Positions 1 through 7,084 of a stretch of DNA of 8,030 nucleotides are shown here, piece by piece (the first letter of the stretch is position 1; every line of letters starts with the position of its first letter). Origin of the DNA: an uncultured Rikenellaceae bacterium (GTDB lineage Bacteria; Bacteroidota; Bacteroidia; Bacteroidales; Rikenellaceae); the NCBI GenBank assembly GCA_949284665.1, contig CASDWR010000218.1, positions 1 to 8,030 of the forward strand. Direction: 5' to 3'. A model generated the notes under the pieces. It did not search any database. It saw only the letters and a list, made by a program, of their open reading frames with translations, and had not been told where the DNA came from. A program made the translations under genes and the position numbers.

Positions 1-36
1 ACCGGCACATGATACAGGCGATAAATCGATAAAACG

Positions 37-492
37 ATGGAAAAGAACTACAGTTTCGTCTACAAGCATTACGATTCTCTCGAAGAGATGACCTCCGCGG
101 ACCGGGAACTGGTTCTGCGGGCCAAAGATGCCTGCGACAGTGCCTATGCCCCCTACTCCGATTTCCGGGTGGGAGCTGCGGCTCGTTTGCGCAGCGGAAA
201 GATCATTACAGGCAGCAATCAGGAGAGCGAGGTGTATCCCGCCGGAGTATGTGCCGAACGTAGCCTGCTGTTCCACCATCAGAGCCACTACAAAGACGAC
301 CCGATCGCCGTGATGGCCATTGCCTCGAAACCCGATCCGCGGGAGTGTTACCCGTGTGGCATCTGCCGACAGGTCCTGGCTGACACAGAGAAACGACAGG
401 CCTCGCCGATCCGGGTCATCATGGCCGGCCGCGAGGGCGCCACAGAGGTCGAGAGTGCCCGCGACCTGTTGCCATTCCTGTTCCAACTATAA
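37..492 (+). CDS. cdd: Cytidine deaminase
   Basis: This 151-residue protein hydrolyses cytidine and deoxycytidine to uridine and deoxyuridine in cytoplasmic pyrimidine salvage. The sequence shows the full family signature. The nucleoside-binding stretch AYAPYSDFRVGAA lies at residues 36-48. N61 and E63 sit in GSNQES. The zinc site is C72-A-E74 in PAGVCAERS plus C107 and C110 in PCGICRQ. C72, C107 and C110 are the expected zinc ligands and E74 the proton shuttle, so the enzyme should be active. The three-cysteine ligand set and the length are typical of the small homotetrameric class. The ATG at 37 places the motifs at normal distances from the N terminus and has an A-rich upstream sequence with no Shine-Dalgarno site. 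Only 36 nt lie upstream in the window, holding two copies of CGATAAA (19-25, 27-33) and no complete gene, so the promoter is not visible. The pseudouridine synthase follows after 37 nt, probably on the same transcript. Confidence 0.95.
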   Translation: MEKNYSFVYKHYDSLEEMTSADRELVLRAKDACDSAYAPYSDFRVGAAARLRSGKIITGSNQESEVYPAGVCAERSLLFHHQSHYKDDPIAVMAIASKPDPRECYPCGICRQVLADTEKRQASPIRVIMAGREGATEVESARDLLPFLFQL

Positions 493-529
493 TCGATTCC
501 ACGTTATTCCGACACAACACCTGCTGACC

Positions 530-1222
530 ATGTTCACTCCCGACGATATTCTCTACGAAGACAACCACCTGCTGATTGTAAACAAACATGCCGGCGATCT
601 GGTCCAACCCGATCCGGAGGGGAACAGCGCCCTGGAGAACGAAATCAAAAGCTATATCAAGCAACGCGACCATAAACCGGGAGCGGTTTTCCTCGGTGTG
701 GTGCATCGCATCGACCGTCCGGTGAGCGGAGCAGTACTATTCGCCAAAACGAGCAAGGCCCTCGCTCGACTCAACGAGATGATTCGCAACCGGCAAATCG
801 ACAAACGCTACTGGGCCATCATCGAACGAATACCCTCACAACCGGAAGGTGAACTGACACACTACATACTGCGGAACCCCAAGACAAACCGCTCCTACGC
901 CCATGACACCCCTGTGCGTGACAGTAAAGAGGCAAAACTCCGCTACCGGATTCTCTGCTCCGGAGAGCGTTACCATCTGGCCGAAATCGAACTGCTGACC
1001 GGACGGCATCACCAAATCCGGGCGCAACTTGCCAAAATCGGCTGTCCAATCAAAGGCGATCTGAAGTACGGCGCCAAACGCTCCAATCCCGACGGTGGCA
1101 TCTCATTACACTCCAGACAGTTGAGCTTTATACATCCGGTCAGCAAGGACCCCCTCTGTATCACAGCCCCCGTCCCCGGCGGGGATAAACTATGGGCTTA
1201 TTTCGAAACCGAAGTTTGTTGA
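530..1222 (+). CDS. RluA-family RNA pseudouridine synthase, short form without S4 domain
   Basis: The product (230 residues) isomerises specific uridines in rRNA or tRNA to pseudouridine in the cytoplasm. The catalytic motif HRIDRPVSG lies at residues 59-67, with D62 as the expected nucleophilic aspartate. TGRHHQIRAQL (157-167) and GDLKYGA (176-182) are the other conserved RluA blocks. The protein begins directly with the catalytic-domain strand ILYEDNHLLIVNKHAG and has no N-terminal S4 RNA-binding domain, unlike RluC and RluD. The target uridine therefore cannot be named from the sequence. The frame stays open back to 320 inside the deaminase gene, but the ATG at 530 gives the normal family N terminus, so I chose it. 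One small oddity is NKHAG where NKPAG is usual, near residue 18. The gene lies 37 nt after cdd and 3 nt before a glycosyltransferase, which suggests one transcript. The family call is firm; the substrate is unknown. Confidence 0.93.
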   Translation: MFTPDDILYEDNHLLIVNKHAGDLVQPDPEGNSALENEIKSYIKQRDHKPGAVFLGVVHRIDRPVSGAVLFAKTSKALARLNEMIRNRQIDKRYWAIIERIPSQPEGELTHYILRNPKTNRSYAHDTPVRDSKEAKLRYRILCSGERYHLAEIELLTGRHHQIRAQLAKIGCPIKGDLKYGAKRSNPDGGISLHSRQLSFIHPVSKDPLCITAPVPGGDKLWAYFETEVC

Positions 1223-1225
1223 GTC

Positions 1226-2188
1226 ATGTCTGCGTTGCCTGTTATCAGCGTCATCATGCCGGTCCACAACGCCGGAGCCTATGTCGGAGAGGCTATCGAA
1301 AGCATCCTCGGACAAACCTTCGATGACTTTGAGTTCATCATCATCGACGACTGCTCTTCCGACAACTCTGCCGAGATCGTACGTAGCTATGCTGCGCATG
1401 ATCCTCGCATCGTTTTCCTGCAGAACGACCGGAATCTCGGTGCCGCACAAACCCGGAACCGGGGCCTTGATATGGCCCGCGGCAGCTACATCGCCTTCAT
1501 GGACTCCGACGATCTATGCGCAGCGGAACGATTCGACAAACAGCTCGCCTACTTCCGTACACACCCGAAGATTGCCCTATGCGGCACTTATTATGAAGCT
1601 TTCTATGAAACTGACGGCCATAGGGAGAAGCTGCCCGTACCCCAAACGCATGAAGAGATCATCGCCCGCATGCTGTTCGGCAACCCGTTTGCCCTGCCTT
1701 CGGTCATGATACGCCGCGACGCCCTCGAGACCTCGGGCGTTCGATTCCGGGAGTGTCTGGCCGAAGACTACCGATTCTGGATAGATCTCTCCCCCAGGTT
1801 GCAGATGGCCAATTTGCCGGAATACCTCTTCTTTTATCGCCGATGGTCGCAGCAAACCTCCACGCACGACATTGAACGACAAACCCGCAGCGCCCAACTC
1901 ATTCTCCAGGAACATTTGCACAACGTGCTGGGCCTTTTTCTTTCCGACAAAGAGGCACGCATCTTCACCGACTTCGCTTTGGGTTACAACTCGCCCCTCA
2001 GCAAAACCGATTTGAAAATCTTCGCAGATATTCTCCGAAACATCTGTCATAAGAATCAGGAACGGCAATATTGCAATCCACAACGACTCCGCACCATGGT
2101 TGTCCGCAGATACAAAGTGGCCTGTCTGCGCTTTTATCCAGCCCTAATCGTTAAACTGAAAAAAAGAATCTTTGCGCTCGGACTATGA
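1226..2188 (+). CDS. Family 2 glycosyltransferase (GT-A fold), first of a pair
   Basis: A 320-residue inverting glycosyltransferase that likely adds a sugar from a nucleotide donor to a lipid-linked or surface-glycan acceptor at the cytoplasmic membrane face. The GT2 hallmarks are in order. ISVIMPVHNAG (7-17) begins the nucleotide-binding fold. D41-D42 lie in IIIDDCSSD. TRNRGL is at 77-82. The metal-binding DSDD is at 93-96. E180-D181 in AEDYRFW is the probable catalytic-base region. Residues after about 210 are variable and rich in basic residues near the end (VKLKKRIF), suggesting peripheral membrane contact; no clear transmembrane helix is seen. The donor and acceptor cannot be inferred. 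The start codon is 3 nt after the pseudouridine synthase stop, and the stop overlaps the next start (ATGA at 2185-2188), so translational coupling with the second glycosyltransferase is likely. The two may add successive sugars to one glycan. Confidence 0.92.
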   Translation: MSALPVISVIMPVHNAGAYVGEAIESILGQTFDDFEFIIIDDCSSDNSAEIVRSYAAHDPRIVFLQNDRNLGAAQTRNRGLDMARGSYIAFMDSDDLCAAERFDKQLAYFRTHPKIALCGTYYEAFYETDGHREKLPVPQTHEEIIARMLFGNPFALPSVMIRRDALETSGVRFRECLAEDYRFWIDLSPRLQMANLPEYLFFYRRWSQQTSTHDIERQTRSAQLILQEHLHNVLGLFLSDKEARIFTDFALGYNSPLSKTDLKIFADILRNICHKNQERQYCNPQRLRTMVVRRYKVACLRFYPALIVKLKKRIFALGL

Positions 2189-3177
2189 AACTCAGCATTA
2201 TCATTCCACTCTACAATACCGAAAAGCTCATCAGCAAATGTATCCTTTCGGCCCTTGAGCAGGACCTGCCTCAGGACGAATACGAGATTCTCGTCATCGA
2301 CGACGGATCGACCGACTCCTCCGCAGCCGTCGTTAAAGAATTGACACAGAGATATCCGAACATCCGTCTCTTTTCAAAGCCGAACGAGGGGTTGAGTATG
2401 ACTCGTAATTACGGAACCGATCGCGCTGCCGGGCAATACATTCTCTATCTGGACTCGGACGACTATCTCCATCCCAACATTCTGAAAACGATTGTCGAGA
2501 CGATGAAACAGGAGCACCTTGATATGCTGGCCATCGATGTAAATGGAGTGGATGAACAAGACCAGGTCATACCCTTATGGCTCGACGGCCATGCAGCCCG
2601 GCTCGGAACCTCAATACAAAGAGGCCGGAAGGTACTACGCGACAACAAATTTTTGCCGATGGTCTATGCCTACATTTATAGCCGAGACTTTCTCAATCGA
2701 CACGCATTACGCATGGCTCCGATTTGGCACGAAGACGAAGAGTTCACCCCGCGGGCTTTGTACTATGCCGAGCGACTCGCGTATCGTCCCATACGGGTAT
2801 ATAACTATCTGCAACGCCATGACTCCTTCATGAGTACCTATAAACCGGAGAATCTCTTCCAACTGGCCAAAGGGATGAGAAGCCTCTCTCGTTTCGCTGA
2901 CAGCATCGAGGCCGACGACCCAGAAGGGGCCCAATATATTCGTTGGCGAATCGCCCAGACAGCCTTCAGCTCGTTCAGACGCTCCGTATGGGAACATCTG
3001 GGCAATACCCGCGCATTAGCCGAGTATTATCGCAAGGAGGGTATCATGCCCCTGCAGTTCAAACGCTCCCGCATGAAATACCGCCTGCTGAACCATGCGC
3101 TCCCGCTATTCATCCTCTATTACAAGCTCCATAAGCCCAAAGAACAGACCACACCATCTCCCTCACGGAGCAAATAA
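2185..3177 (+). CDS. Family 2 glycosyltransferase (GT-A fold), second of a pair
   Basis: This 330-residue GT2 enzyme is related to, but clearly different from, the preceding one. Visible motifs are LSIIIPLYNTE (3-13), VIDDGSTDSS (37-46) with D39 and D40, MTRNYG (72-77), the metal-binding DSDD (90-93), and WHEDEEF (181-187), where E183-D184 are the likely catalytic-base region. QRHDSFMS (210-217) resembles the conserved stretch that closes the active site in many capsule and LPS glycosyltransferases of this group. It probably transfers a sugar to a membrane-bound glycan intermediate; donor and acceptor are unknown. The C terminus is basic and ends in a proline- and serine-rich tail (residues 318-330). 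Its ATG overlaps the previous stop by four bases, implying coupled translation. Two stop codons follow back to back (TAA at 3175, TAG at 3178). It is the last gene before a 233-nt spacer, so it probably ends the transcript that began at or before the deaminase. Confidence 0.92.
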   Translation: MKLSIIIPLYNTEKLISKCILSALEQDLPQDEYEILVIDDGSTDSSAAVVKELTQRYPNIRLFSKPNEGLSMTRNYGTDRAAGQYILYLDSDDYLHPNILKTIVETMKQEHLDMLAIDVNGVDEQDQVIPLWLDGHAARLGTSIQRGRKVLRDNKFLPMVYAYIYSRDFLNRHALRMAPIWHEDEEFTPRALYYAERLAYRPIRVYNYLQRHDSFMSTYKPENLFQLAKGMRSLSRFADSIEADDPEGAQYIRWRIAQTAFSSFRRSVWEHLGNTRALAEYYRKEGIMPLQFKRSRMKYRLLNHALPLFILYYKLHKPKEQTTPSPSRSK

Positions 3178-3182
3178 TAGAA

Positions 3183-3225
3183 CTGAAGCTGTCGGATTCT
3201 GCCCAAATAATCGGCTCAGGTTTTT
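3183..3225 (+). terminator. Weak terminator-like hairpin after the second glycosyltransferase
   Basis: Five nt after the glycosyltransferase stop, the bases at 3183-3198 can pair with 3209-3219. Pairs are CTGA/TCAG, GC/GC, CG/CG and ATT/AAT, interrupted by bulges of 1, 3 and 1 nt on the left arm, with a 10-nt loop. A run of five T follows at 3221-3225. The bulges make it a poor intrinsic terminator, so it may only reduce read-through. Its T-run overlaps the -33 box of the next promoter. Confidence 0.3.
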
Positions 3226-3254
3226 GTAGCACACGGAAGTATCTGCTATATTTG
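3223..3254 (+). promoter_or_regulatory. Bacteroidetes-type promoter for the flippase gene
   Basis: TTTG at 3223-3226 and TATATTTG at 3247-3254 match both boxes of the Bacteroidetes primary sigma promoter (TTTG and TAnnTTTG), separated by 20 nt, close to the usual distance. Transcription should start near 3260, giving an untranslated leader of about 150 nt before the flippase ATG at 3411. No inverted-repeat pair of the kind that flanks phase-variable capsule promoters in Bacteroides was seen around it, so it appears fixed. The promoter suggests the flippase is expressed separately from the glycosyltransferases. Confidence 0.7.
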
Positions 3255-3288
3255 CAATAAATATCACCTTCCGGATACACTTCGGACT

Positions 3289-3414
3289 ATGATCCTCAAA
3301 ACGGAAACAACTTTTCTCCTCCCAGGCATTCGAGAGTTGAGCCGAGTTTTCATGCCAGGATCTCTTCCTGCATCCATCGGTGAACATATTTGTCAATCCC
3401 TAAGAACACCATGA
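3289..3414 (+). CDS. Possible 41-residue leader ORF overlapping the flippase start
   Basis: An ATG at 3289 opens a 41-codon frame ending with TGA at 3412-3414, which overlaps the flippase ATG (3411-3413) in an ATGA arrangement. It begins MILKTETTFLLPGIREL and ends CQSLRTP. It lies wholly within the predicted flippase leader, about 30 nt after the expected transcription start. I recognise no family, membrane segment or motif. The frame contains no stop from 3211 onward, so it may simply be a chance opening. If translated, it could couple ribosome flow to the flippase start or act as a regulatory leader peptide. Only the position and the overlap support it; there is no evidence of function. Confidence 0.2.
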   Translation: MILKTETTFLLPGIRELSRVFMPGSLPASIGEHICQSLRTP

Positions 3415-4904
3415 ATTCCACCGGGAAACAACTAGCCAGCGGCGTCATGTATAACGCAATCGCCAAATATGCAGGGCTCCTGATCAATCTCATCATTTCA
3501 GGCGTTTTAGCACGATTACTCACTCCAGATGATTTCGGCATCGTGGCAGTTGCTACGGTTATCATCACATTTTTCAGCATTTTCAGTGATCTGGGCATCG
3601 CTCCTGCCATCATCCAATACAAAAATCTGGATCAAAAAGACCTGAGCAACATTTTCAGTTTTTCACTTTGGACTGGCTTACTTTTGGCGGGCATCTTTTT
3701 TGGAGCTTCCTGGCTGATTGCTGATTACTACTCTTCGCCCATCCTGTTGGGGATTTGTCAGATGTTATCGATAAATCTGTTTTTTGCCGCCATCAACATT
3801 GTACCCAATGCGCTCTTATACAAAGAGAAACGCTTCCAATTCATTGCTATACGAACAGTAGTTGTACAACTCGTTTGCGGGGTCATCGCTGTCGCTGCAG
3901 CTCTATGCGGACTGGGTGTGTATGCACTACTGATCAACCCGATCGGATCAAGCATTCTATTGTTCATTATCAGCTACCGGCAATACCCACAAAAAATCAG
4001 ACGGACGTGGGGTATAGAGTCCATCCGGAAGATATTTTCCTTCTCGATGTATCAATTCTTTTTCAACGTCATCAATTACTTTTCGCGCAACCTCGACAAA
4101 CTGCTCACGGGCAAATACCTCGGCATGGAGCAATTAGGTTATTACGACAAGTCTTACCGACTAATGATGCTACCGTTGGGAAATATTACCAATGTCATCA
4201 CGCCGGTGATGCATCCCGTTTTCTCAGACCTTCAGAATGACCTCCGAAAATTGTCAGATAATTATGTAAAAATCGTTCGGATACTCGCATACATAGGTTT
4301 CCCTCTCTCAGCTTTCCTCTACTTCGGAGCACGGGAAATTATGCTGATCGTCTTCGGGCCGCAATGGGAAGCCTCTGTACCCGTGTTCCAGATTCTGGCT
4401 CTGTCGGTCGGAGTCCAAATCATTTTATCAACTTCAGGCTCCATTTTCCAAGCGGCCAACGCAACGCGTGTCATGTTTCTAAGTGGTATCTATTCAACGA
4501 TTCTCAACGTGACAGGCATTCTGATCGGCATCTTCGTTTTCCGGTCAATTGAAGCCATCGCTTGGTGTATCTGCACAACTTTCACCATCAACTTCATTAT
4601 GAGCTACTATCTGATGTATTACATAACATTCCGTTTTTCATGGCGGCCATTCTGGAGGCAGTTGGTGAAACCTTTGCTGCTCACCGCGATACTTGCAGCC
4701 ATATTATATCTCCAACAAGTCGTATATCCCATTTCCCAACTCATCGGATCACTGATACTCAAAAGCGGATTATCATTCGGAACATGGTTTGCATTCATTC
4801 AACTTTCTGGAGAATTTAATTTGATTCACAAACTTCGGGAATGGAACCACCGAAAAAAGCAGATAGTTCCACCTTCACTCCATGATACCAAACAAATGAA
4901 TTAA
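3411..4904 (+). CDS. Wzx/PST-type polysaccharide flippase (MOP superfamily)
   Basis: A 497-residue integral inner-membrane protein that likely moves lipid-linked oligosaccharide units from the cytoplasmic to the periplasmic face for capsule, exopolysaccharide or O-antigen assembly. Hydrophobic segments run through most of the chain, about 12 to 14, for example near residues 14-34, 42-65, 83-105, 111-131, 144-188, 288-308, 320-342, 355-404 and 418-465. The N-terminal block ARLLTPDDFGIVAVA (34-48), then DLGIAPAIIQYKNL (60-73), and the central RNLDKLLTGKYLGMEQLGYY (226-245) are typical of the WzxC/TuaB branch. A TTG at 3390 could add seven residues, but the ATG at 3411 starts at the usual family N terminus (STGKQLASGVMYNAIAKY), so I prefer it. 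It has its own promoter. The gene is more AT-rich than its neighbours. Its substrate is unknown; the two upstream glycosyltransferases are the natural candidates for building it. Confidence 0.92.
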   Translation: MNSTGKQLASGVMYNAIAKYAGLLINLIISGVLARLLTPDDFGIVAVATVIITFFSIFSDLGIAPAIIQYKNLDQKDLSNIFSFSLWTGLLLAGIFFGASWLIADYYSSPILLGICQMLSINLFFAAINIVPNALLYKEKRFQFIAIRTVVVQLVCGVIAVAAALCGLGVYALLINPIGSSILLFIISYRQYPQKIRRTWGIESIRKIFSFSMYQFFFNVINYFSRNLDKLLTGKYLGMEQLGYYDKSYRLMMLPLGNITNVITPVMHPVFSDLQNDLRKLSDNYVKIVRILAYIGFPLSAFLYFGAREIMLIVFGPQWEASVPVFQILALSVGVQIILSTSGSIFQAANATRVMFLSGIYSTILNVTGILIGIFVFRSIEAIAWCICTTFTINFIMSYYLMYYITFRFSWRPFWRQLVKPLLLTAILAAILYLQQVVYPISQLIGSLILKSGLSFGTWFAFIQLSGEFNLIHKLREWNHRKKQIVPPSLHDTKQMN

Positions 4905-4924
4905 CGAGCTTTACTTTCGACATG

Positions 4925-4960
4925 AAAAAAACCTCTGTGACATAATCACAGAGGTTTTTT
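4925..4960. terminator. Perfect bidirectional intrinsic terminator
   Basis: CCTCTGTGA (4932-4940) and TCACAGAGG (4946-4954) form a perfect 9-bp stem with a 5-nt loop (CATAA). The stem is flanked by seven A on the left (4925-4931) and six T on the right (4955-4960), so it has a U-tract when read from either strand. It lies 20 nt after the flippase stop and 39 nt beyond the metallopeptidase stop, and should end both converging transcripts. Confidence 0.93.
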
Positions 4961-4999
4961 GAGCTATCAATATCACTTCCGACCTTTCTTTTACATGGC

Positions 5000-7045
5000 T
5001 TACCAAATCGTCACTCGATCCTCGGGAGCCATATACATCGGATCGCCTTCCTGAATACCAAATGCCGTGAAGAATCCATCCATATTGCGCAATGCAGCAT
5101 TCACACGCCATCTGCCCAGCGAATGGGGGTCGATCTTCGTCCGACGCAGGATCTCCTCATCGCGAATGTTTTCACTCCAAAGAGCCGCATAGCCCAAATA
5201 GAAACGCTGTTCATCGGTAAATCCATCGATCGGCTCCGGAGCCGGTTTCCCCTCGAGGCTGTTTTCATAAGCCGTATGAGCCACCGACAAACCGCCCTGG
5301 TCGGCAATATTTTCGCCCAAAGTGAAATGTCCGTTGGCATGAACGGTATCGACTACCACAATCGCATCATACTGTGCGGCCAGTTTCTCGGCACGCTCTT
5401 TAAAGCGAGCAGCATCCTCGGCCGTCCACCAATCGGTCAGATTTCCATCCTTGTCATAATTACGCCCCTGATCGTCGAATCCGTGCGTCATCTCATGGCC
5501 GATTACCACACCAATAGCTCCGTAATTCACGGCATCGTCTGCATTCGGATTAAAGAATGGGGGTTGCAGAATAGCTGCCGGGAAGCAAATCTCGTTCGTC
5601 GTCGGATTATAATACGCATTCACCGTCTGAGGACTCATATACCAACGTCCCCGGTCCACCGGTTTCCCGGCCTCGGCAAGCTGATACTCCATTTCGAAGA
5701 CATTCGAACGACAAACATTGGCCCAATAGGAGTCGTCCTTAATCTCCAGTCCCGAATAGTCGCGCCACTTATCGGGATAGCCGATTTTCACCGTAAAGGA
5801 GGCCAGTTTCTCCTGCGCTTTGGCCTTGGTCGCATCGCTCATCCACTCCAACCCTTCGATACGTTGACCGAGGGCCTTCTGCAGATTTCCCACCAGCTCG
5901 AGCATCTTCTCTTTGGACGAAGCGGGGAAATATTTCTCCACATACAGTTGTCCGAGAGCTTCGGAGAGCGCTCCATCGGTAGTAGCCAGCGAACGCTTCC
6001 AACGCGGTTTCTGTTGCTGCGTACCCGACATAACTTTGCCATAGAAGTCGAATGACGCAACCTCGAAGTCGTCGCTCAGATAAGGTGCCGCAGCATCCAA
6101 AAGGTTAAATACCAGGTAAAGTTTCTCTTCCTCGAGAGTTACATCCTGCATGGCTTTGCCCAATGCCGAATAAAAATCCTTCTGACGAACATTCACCGTA
6201 TCGAGTCCCGGCAGACCCAACGCGGCAAAATAGCTCTCCCAATCCAGCAACGCACTCAGCTTCTGCAGGTCGGCCACCGACATCTTGTTGTAATTCTTAT
6301 AAGAATCACGGAGCACCTCACGCGAATAAGAGGCCTCGGCTACCTTATTCTCAATCTTCAGCACGGCATCCGCAGCAGCAGCAGCAGCCTCTTCCGTTGT
6401 ATAACCGGCCAACGCGAACAACTTGCCGATATAAGTTCGGTAAGCATCGCGCACCCGCTGCGTCTCTGCGTCCTCCGACAAATAATAGTCGCGGTCGCCC
6501 ATCGCAAGGCCCGCCTGCTGCATCAGCACGATGTTCATCTTGCTGTTCATGTCATCGGCATCTACTCCCACCGCAAAATAAGGAGCCATACCCTCGCGCT
6601 GAAGCGTAGCCACCATTTTCGACAAACCTTCCCGATCGGCCACTGCCTCGATAGCCGCCAACTGCTCCTTCACGGGAGCAGCACCGTCGGCATTCAGTTT
6701 CACGCTATCGAGCCCCATAGCATAGAGCGTAGCAATTTTCTGTGCAATACTGCCCGGCACCTGCGTCTGAGCAGATACCTCCTCGATAATGGTACGAAGT
6801 TGTTTCAAGTTATCATCGCGCAACTGATCGAAAGAACCGAACCGAGAATATTCCGGCTTAAGCGGATTGTTCTTGATCCATCCGCCGCACGCATACTCGT
6901 AGAAATCCACCCCCGGACGAACCGTGGTATCCAGATTGGCAAGATTGATTGCCGGAACTGCGGCCGATTGCTGCCGGCTATTACATCCCGTAACAGCGGC
7001 CAGTCCGGCTGCAGCGATAAAGGAATACACCATTAACCTTTTCAT
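5000..7045 (-). CDS. M13 family zinc metallopeptidase, lipoprotein (neprilysin/PepO-like)
   Basis: This 681-residue endopeptidase probably cleaves peptides in the cell envelope. Residues 1-21 form a lipoprotein signal with lipobox AVTGC and lipidated C21. The following NSRQQSAAVP has no acidic run, so the anchor probably faces the periplasm rather than the cell surface. The N-terminal M13 domain opens with DFYEYACGGW (47-56). The C-terminal catalytic domain carries NAYY (476-479, substrate backbone binding), HEMTH (517-521) with zinc ligands H517 and H521 and catalytic E518, the third ligand E578 with D582 in GENIADQGG, and H641 and R647 in PHSLGRWRVN. All key residues are present with neprilysin-like spacing, so it should be active. 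Length is normal for bacterial members. Six alanines (220-225) are encoded by a short trinucleotide run. The ATG at 7045 has an A-rich upstream sequence. It lies 102 nt downstream of the GH16 gene with a promoter-like element between them, and ends at a strong terminator. Confidence 0.96.
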   Translation of the reverse strand: MKRLMVYSFIAAAGLAAVTGCNSRQQSAAVPAINLANLDTTVRPGVDFYEYACGGWIKNNPLKPEYSRFGSFDQLRDDNLKQLRTIIEEVSAQTQVPGSIAQKIATLYAMGLDSVKLNADGAAPVKEQLAAIEAVADREGLSKMVATLQREGMAPYFAVGVDADDMNSKMNIVLMQQAGLAMGDRDYYLSEDAETQRVRDAYRTYIGKLFALAGYTTEEAAAAAADAVLKIENKVAEASYSREVLRDSYKNYNKMSVADLQKLSALLDWESYFAALGLPGLDTVNVRQKDFYSALGKAMQDVTLEEEKLYLVFNLLDAAAPYLSDDFEVASFDFYGKVMSGTQQQKPRWKRSLATTDGALSEALGQLYVEKYFPASSKEKMLELVGNLQKALGQRIEGLEWMSDATKAKAQEKLASFTVKIGYPDKWRDYSGLEIKDDSYWANVCRSNVFEMEYQLAEAGKPVDRGRWYMSPQTVNAYYNPTTNEICFPAAILQPPFFNPNADDAVNYGAIGVVIGHEMTHGFDDQGRNYDKDGNLTDWWTAEDAARFKERAEKLAAQYDAIVVVDTVHANGHFTLGENIADQGGLSVAHTAYENSLEGKPAPEPIDGFTDEQRFYLGYAALWSENIRDEEILRRTKIDPHSLGRWRVNAALRNMDGFFTAFGIQEGDPMYMAPEDRVTIW
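6371..6388. repeat. Short GCA trinucleotide run inside the metallopeptidase gene
   Basis: Five GCA units in a row (6372-6386), plus neighbouring bases, encode six consecutive alanines (residues 220-225) on the minus strand, in the N-terminal domain away from the active site. Changes in copy number would stay in frame. Confidence 0.6.
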
Positions 7046-7084
7046 TTTATTGTGATTTAAATCAAAACTTCGCTAAAGCGAAAG

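Noticed and set aside
320..529. A 70-codon N-terminal extension of the pseudouridine synthase
   Set aside because: It overlaps the deaminase coding region in another frame, reads as arginine- and serine-rich shadow sequence, and the ATG at 530 gives the normal family start.
1168..1185. GC-rich hairpin (CCCCG/CGGGG or TCCCC/GGGGA) near the end of the pseudouridine synthase gene
   Set aside because: It is inside coding sequence for APVPGGD and has no following T-run, so codon use explains it better than a terminator.
3325..3356. GGCAT and ATGCC as an inverted repeat in the flippase leader
   Set aside because: Only five pairs enclosing a 22-nt loop with no inner pairing; easily due to chance.
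3163..3396. A 77-codon open frame on the - strand across the spacer before the flippase
   Set aside because: It overlaps the glycosyltransferase end, the likely promoter and the leader, and has no recognisable features.
3178..3410. Invertible (phase-variable) promoter in the spacer
   Set aside because: I looked for a matching pair of inverted repeats around the promoter and found none of useful length, and there is no recombinase gene in the window.
5000..5040. Loss of the C-terminal cysteine found in mammalian M13 enzymes
   Set aside because: The ending APEDRVTIW is the usual form in bacterial PepO-type enzymes, so it is not a defect.
5123..6055. A 310-codon open frame on the + strand, antisense to the M13 peptidase gene
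   Set aside because: It lies wholly inside a gene whose catalytic motifs are all intact. Its translation shows no recognisable domain, and long antisense openings are expected opposite GC-rich coding sequence.
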